From: Gemmatimonadales bacterium
GTDB taxonomy: Bacteria > Gemmatimonadota > Gemmatimonadetes > Gemmatimonadales > GWC2-71-9
Assembly: GCA_013003805.1 (NCBI GenBank)
Contig: JABDII010000477.1
Coordinates: forward strand, 1 to 8,776
Reading direction: 5' to 3'
DNA length: 8,776 nt
Part shown: piece by piece, positions 5,437 through 8,776 of the stretch
How positions within the stretch are numbered: position 1 is the stretch's first letter
Layout of the letters: each line of letters opens with the position of its first letter
The notes under the pieces: generated by a model
Told to the model about the DNA's origin: nothing
Seen by the model: the letters and a program-made list of their open reading frames with translations, nothing else
The model's database searches: none
Position numbers and translations under genes: made by a program

Positions 5437-7887
5437 ATGCGGTTCATGCGCCTCCTCGTCTCCGCTCTCGCGCTCGTCATCTTTGTCGCCGGGTTGAGCA
5501 CCCGACTCGGCCCCCTACCACCACTCGGCCACCTCCTCGATCCCGTGCACGGGGTTTGGGCCGTGGCTCGCTCGGCTAAGCCGGTGGCAATGACTCGTGC
5601 GGCGATTCCGGGGCTCGACGCCGAAGTCCGCGTCCTCGTCGACCGCCGCGGAGTTCCCCACATCTTCGCTACCACAGAGGCCGATGCGTACCGCGCCCAA
5701 GGCTATATCGTCGCCCGCGATCGGCTGTTTCAGCTCGAGCTCCAGACCCGGGCCACGGCCGGTCGGCTCACGGAATGGGTCGATTCGGTGGCGCTGTCGG
5801 CCGATCGCGCCATGCGAGCCCTGGATCTCGCCGGCTACGCCGACCGGCACTTTGCAGAACTGGATACCCGCGGGCAGGAGGCGCAAGCACTTCGGGCGTT
5901 TGCGGATGGTGTCAACGCATGGATCGACAGGATGCGAGCCCGGGATCTCCCGTTCGAGTACCGACTGCTCGACGTTCGCCCGGAGCGTTGGCGGCCAGCC
6001 AACACGTTCTACTTGCTCCAGCGAATGAACTGGACGCTGGCCTATGGTCAACACGGTCTCAAGCGGCAGCGAGTCGCGGTACACGTTGGCGGTCTCGCGG
6101 CCGACGCCTTGCTCTCATCCCAAAGTCCGATCCAGGAGCCGATACAGCCCAACGGACAGGATGAGCCACGATTTGAAGTTGCGCCGATTCCACCACCCAT
6201 CGTATCGAATCGCGTCGCCAGCATCACGGACTTCCCGAGTGCGGCGCCCCCGCTCGACGGCGGCCTCGGCAGCAACAACTGGGCTGTTGCTCCTGAGCGA
6301 ACGCTGCGAGGCCATGCGATCCTGGCTGGCGATCCTCATCTCGAGCTAACCCTGCCATCCATCTGGTACGAGATCCACCTGGTCGTGCCCGGAATCATGG
6401 ACGTCTATGGCGCCACCATCCCCGGCGCACCTGGAATCATCATCGGGTTCAACCGAGACGTGGCCTGGAGCTTCACCAATACCGAGGCGGACGTCATGGA
6501 CTTCTACCGTGAGATCGTCGATGACTCATCACAGCCAAGGTCGACGCAACTAGATGGCGAATGGGTTCCGGTGCGAGAACGGGTAGAGGAATACCACGAC
6601 CCCCGTGGGCAACTGATCGCGGCCGACACGTTCCTGACTTCCCATCGCGGGCCGCTACGACTGATCGATGGCGACTGGCTCTCCCTCAGGTGGACAGCAT
6701 TTGAGCCGTCCCACACCATGGGAGCCATGGTCGAGGCGGCGCGGGCGAAGTCTGCACCCGAGTGGCTCGAGGCGATGGAGCGGTTTGACGTACCGCCTCA
6801 GAACACCCTCGTGGCCGACCGCGCGGGAACGATCGCGATTCGCTCCACCGGCAGGTTCCCACTCCGTCCGGGCAATCAGGGCGGCCGGATTGTGGACGGC
6901 AGCGCCAGCAGGAATGACTGGATGGGTTCCTGGCCGGTCGAACGCATGCCGTTCGCTGTGAATCCCGCGCAAGGCTATCTCGCGTCGGCAAATCAACAAC
7001 CCATCGACCCCGCCGTCGACAGCACATATCTCGGCGCTGACTGGCGTCAGCCGTGGCGGGCTCTCCGGATCAACCAGCTGCTCCGAAGAGGTATGGCGTG
7101 GACTCCAGACGCAATTGCCGAACTGCAAACGGATGCGGGGAGTGCCCGGGCTGATCACTTCGTCCCGGTCTTCCTGGCAGCAGTGGATCGCCTCAAGCAA
7201 AACAACGCCGTGGACCCCGAGCTGCGCAACGCCGGGCGCCGGCTGGCGGAATGGGATCGCCGGTACGGGTTGGACAGTGAGCGGGCCATCCTGTTCGAGT
7301 TGGCCATGGATGAACTGACGGTGCGAACGTGGGATGAGCTCGAGAACGAGGCCGGGAGACGCATCTACACCCCATCGTCTGCAGCACTCACGGCCCTATT
7401 GCAGGATTCGGTGAGCTTGTGGTGGGACGACCAGCGCACCGCGGTCCGGGAGACGCGAGATTCCATCCTGGCCCAGAGTCTGAGAGGTGCGCTGCAGTCT
7501 GCCACCGAGCGGTATGGTGATCCGGAGGAAGGTGGGTGGCGGTGGAGTCGGGTGCGCACCATGCGCATCTACCATCTGCTACGAATCCCGGCACTGTCGG
7601 CACTCGACGTCCCCAACGAAGGAGGCACGGCTACGCTGAGCCCAATGAGTGCGGGAGGCACTCACGGTGCCAGCTGGCGGATGGTGGTCGAATTAGCACC
7701 CGAGGTTCGTGGCTGGACGGTCTATCCGGGAGGTCAATCCGGGAACCCCGCCAGTGCCTTCTACGACGACCGCATTCCACAATGGTCCGCCGGTGCGTTG
7801 GAGCCGGTGTCTTTCCCATCGGCACCCAACGACCTTGCCCCGGATTCCGTCGTCGCGCGGCTCGTGATTACCCCGACCCGACAGTAG
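5437..7887 (+). CDS. Penicillin/AHL-acylase-family N-terminal nucleophile hydrolase
   Basis: An 816-residue precursor of the penicillin amidase (S45) family, which hydrolyses amide bonds of beta-lactam side chains, acyl-homoserine lactones or related acyl amides. A hydrophobic stretch at about 5-21 after two arginines is a signal peptide or anchor, so it acts outside the cytoplasm. The alpha-chain region has VDRRGVPHIFA and ARDRLFQLELQTRA. Self-cleavage is expected before S279 in GLG-SNNW. Numbering the beta chain from that serine, His is at 23, as in AHL/cephalosporin-type acylases, and Asn (residue 519, in ASANQQP) is at 241, the position of the oxyanion-hole asparagine in E. coli penicillin G acylase. 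The C-terminal PGGQSGNPASAFYDD is also typical. All core catalytic residues are present. GTG 5431 or ATG 5446 could be alternative starts; none has a clear ribosome binding site. It follows the glycosyltransferase by 19 bp. The substrate is unknown. Confidence 0.93.
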   Translation: MRFMRLLVSALALVIFVAGLSTRLGPLPPLGHLLDPVHGVWAVARSAKPVAMTRAAIPGLDAEVRVLVDRRGVPHIFATTEADAYRAQGYIVARDRLFQLELQTRATAGRLTEWVDSVALSADRAMRALDLAGYADRHFAELDTRGQEAQALRAFADGVNAWIDRMRARDLPFEYRLLDVRPERWRPANTFYLLQRMNWTLAYGQHGLKRQRVAVHVGGLAADALLSSQSPIQEPIQPNGQDEPRFEVAPIPPPIVSNRVASITDFPSAAPPLDGGLGSNNWAVAPERTLRGHAILAGDPHLELTLPSIWYEIHLVVPGIMDVYGATIPGAPGIIIGFNRDVAWSFTNTEADVMDFYREIVDDSSQPRSTQLDGEWVPVRERVEEYHDPRGQLIAADTFLTSHRGPLRLIDGDWLSLRWTAFEPSHTMGAMVEAARAKSAPEWLEAMERFDVPPQNTLVADRAGTIAIRSTGRFPLRPGNQGGRIVDGSASRNDWMGSWPVERMPFAVNPAQGYLASANQQPIDPAVDSTYLGADWRQPWRALRINQLLRRGMAWTPDAIAELQTDAGSARADHFVPVFLAAVDRLKQNNAVDPELRNAGRRLAEWDRRYGLDSERAILFELAMDELTVRTWDELENEAGRRIYTPSSAALTALLQDSVSLWWDDQRTAVRETRDSILAQSLRGALQSATERYGDPEEGGWRWSRVRTMRIYHLLRIPALSALDVPNEGGTATLSPMSAGGTHGASWRMVVELAPEVRGWTVYPGGQSGNPASAFYDDRIPQWSAGALEPVSFPSAPNDLAPDSVVARLVITPTRQ

Positions 7888-7889
7888 CA

Positions 7890-8237
7890 ATGCGGACGCT
7901 CCTGCGATTGGCTCTCTTGGGGACCGCCTTTGCACTTGCCACGGTAGCGCTCGGCTGGATAGCGGTGCCGGCTGTTGGTGTTCTTTGGGGTCTCGTCTCA
8001 TCGGCCCCGCACCGCCCGGCACTCACGGCCAGCGCGGCGGCCCTCCTGGCATGGGCCGTCCTCCTCACGTGGACCGCTTTTGCCGGTCGTCTCTCAGCTC
8101 TCCTCGAGCGCATGGGCGGTATCCTGCAGGTTCCCGGGATCATCTTGCTGATCGCGACACTGGGTTTGGCGGGTGTCCTAGCCGCGCTCGGGGCCTTGGG
8201 CGGCGCAGAAATCCGCCGATTGCGAGCGCCACTCTAG
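7890..8237 (+). CDS. Small hydrophobic membrane protein, unknown function
   Basis: I do not recognise this 115-residue protein. It starts at ATG 7890, two bases after the acylase stop codon, so it is probably translated from the same message. Hydrophobic segments at about 4-38, 44-66 and 80-104 suggest three or four membrane helices, and the basic ends (MRTLLR at the start, RRLR near the end) suggest both termini may be cytoplasmic with four passes. There are no cysteines, histidine clusters or catalytic motifs. The reading frame stays open far upstream, but that part overlaps the acylase coding sequence and is not coding. The position suggests help with acylase or polysaccharide function, but nothing in the sequence shows it. 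Confidence 0.72.
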   Translation: MRTLLRLALLGTAFALATVALGWIAVPAVGVLWGLVSSAPHRPALTASAAALLAWAVLLTWTAFAGRLSALLERMGGILQVPGIILLIATLGLAGVLAALGALGGAEIRRLRAPL

Positions 8238-8239
8238 CG

Positions 8240-8270
8240 CCTCGTTCGGGAGCGGCAGTATCTTATCTTC
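8240..8270 (+). promoter_or_regulatory. Candidate promoter for the receiver gene at the right edge
   Basis: CAGTAT at 8256-8261, or the overlapping TATCTT at 8259-8264, could serve as a -10 element. No convincing -35 is visible. The phrase AGTATCTTATCTTCCC resembles AGTATCGTTCCC ahead of the regulator gene at 1394-1405. If used, it would give a leader of about 100 nt that includes the 8289-8310 hairpin. Confidence 0.28.
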
Positions 8271-8288
8271 CCTCGCCTGATGACGACC

Positions 8289-8310
8289 GACGCCCGCCTT
8301 GCCGGGCGTC
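8289..8310 (+). terminator. Perfect 8-bp GC-rich hairpin between operons
   Basis: GACGCCCG (8289-8296) pairs perfectly with CGGGCGTC (8303-8310) around a 6-nt loop, followed by TTTCCTCCCC. It lies 51 nt after the stop of the small membrane protein and 60 nt before the next start. It fits a terminator for the five-gene operon; the T run is short, only three bases. If the upstream AGTATC element is a promoter, the hairpin would instead sit in the leader of the next gene and could act as an attenuator. Confidence 0.55.
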
Positions 8311-8370
8311 TTTCCTCCCCGACACCCGGGCAGACGTCTCAGTCAGCGTTGCAGAAGGAGTTGGCTACCC

Positions 8371-8776
8371 GTGGGCGACATCACGGACATTCTTCTCGTA
8401 GGCCACGATCCCCACGACAGCGACCAACTGCTTGGGGCGCTCGAGGCCCACGGGCTGGCCCGCCGAACCAAGGTGGTTCGGGACGCAGACGAGGCAGTCG
8501 ACTACCTACTCCGAGCAGGATCGTATTCCGCCACGGCCTCGATCCTGCTTCCTCGTCTCATCCTGCTTGATATCTCATCTCTAAGCAGTCCGGGTGTTGT
8601 GGCGCTTCGGAAGGTCAAGGCCAACGCAACCCTACGCGCTATTCCCACGGTTGTGCTCACCCGATCGATCGACCAGGCAACCGACATCGAGTTGATCCGC
8701 GCCGGCGCCAACAGCGTCGTCGCCAGGCCGCGTGCCGCCGAGAAACTCCGGGACATTATGGGCCACGTCGTGCTCT
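8371..8776 (+). CDS. Rcp1-like receiver protein with degenerate active site (3' truncated)
   Basis: The gene starts at GTG 8371, with AAGGAG at 8355-8360 ten bases upstream, the clearest ribosome binding site in the window, and runs off the right edge after 135 residues. The fold is that of a CheY-like receiver of the Rcp1 subtype, which usually pairs with phytochrome-type or hybrid histidine kinases: DILLVGHDP at 6-14, VVRDADEAVDYLLRAG at 35-50, LILLD at 63-67, IPTVVLTRS at 91-99 and GANSVVARP at 112-120. D67 is at the phospho-acceptor position and T97 is kept. However, the acidic pair that binds magnesium is replaced by G11-H12, and the conserved lysine before the proline is R119. The residues after D67 also depart from the usual LPxxDG pattern. 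It may be a pseudo-receiver or one with altered chemistry. Any further domain lies beyond the window. Confidence 0.82.
   Translation, partial: MGDITDILLVGHDPHDSDQLLGALEAHGLARRTKVVRDADEAVDYLLRAGSYSATASILLPRLILLDISSLSSPGVVALRKVKANATLRAIPTVVLTRSIDQATDIELIRAGANSVVARPRAAEKLRDIMGHVVL

Noticed and set aside
6655..7200. Minus-strand open frame of 181 codons inside the acylase
   Set aside because: Antisense to a gene with intact catalytic motifs throughout; no motif or start signal of its own.
8280..8570. Open frame of 96 codons starting at ATG 8280
   Set aside because: It overlaps the receiver gene in another frame, includes the hairpin, and its product is Arg/Pro/Ser-rich without motifs; the receiver frame has clear homology and a ribosome binding site.
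1..8776. CRISPR arrays, insertion sequences, tRNA or rRNA genes
   Set aside because: I saw no spaced direct repeats outside the TSP3 coding repeats, no transposase, and no tRNA- or rRNA-like segment on either strand; short or divergent RNAs could be missed by eye.

Overview
This is a GC-rich, gene-dense window from a bacterium with a diderm envelope. The OmpA/thrombospondin type-3 protein, the penicillin-acylase-family enzyme with its conserved flanks, the abundant receiver domains and the overall composition look most like Gemmatimonadota or a similar environmental phylum. That placement is inferred from style; no rRNA or other phylogenetic marker is present. Every supported gene lies on the plus strand.

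Layout. (1) Positions 1-711 hold the 3' end of an OmpA-like outer-membrane protein, with four Ca-binding TSP3-type repeats and a peptidoglycan-binding C-terminal domain. It is followed by a strong 13-bp hairpin at 727-755. (2) Positions 773-1354 encode a small multi-pass membrane protein with a zinc-metalloprotease-like HELGH motif. (3) Positions 1433-8237 hold five tightly packed genes, likely one operon: a regulator with Hpt-like, receiver, degenerate GGDEF and second receiver domains; a membrane-anchored HEAT-repeat protein; a processive family-2 glycosyltransferase; a penicillin/AHL-acylase-family Ntn hydrolase; and a 115-residue membrane protein. The first three are joined by 1-nt and 4-nt overlaps, and the last two genes are 2 nt apart. 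(4) Positions 8238-8370 hold a candidate promoter, a hairpin and a good ribosome binding site. (5) From 8371 to the right edge is the start of an Rcp1-like receiver protein that has lost several catalytic residues.

Reading the genes together. The core (regulator, HEAT scaffold, glycosyltransferase) looks like a regulated machine for making or exporting an extracellular polysaccharide. The synthase would be inner-membrane and processive, the HEAT protein a candidate partner or scaffold facing it, and the multi-receiver protein a phosphorylation-responsive switch. Its GGDEF domain appears unable to make c-di-GMP. The acylase and small membrane protein may modify the product, process a signal, or simply be co-transcribed. 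The operon logic is inference; domain identities rest on motifs read directly from the sequence.
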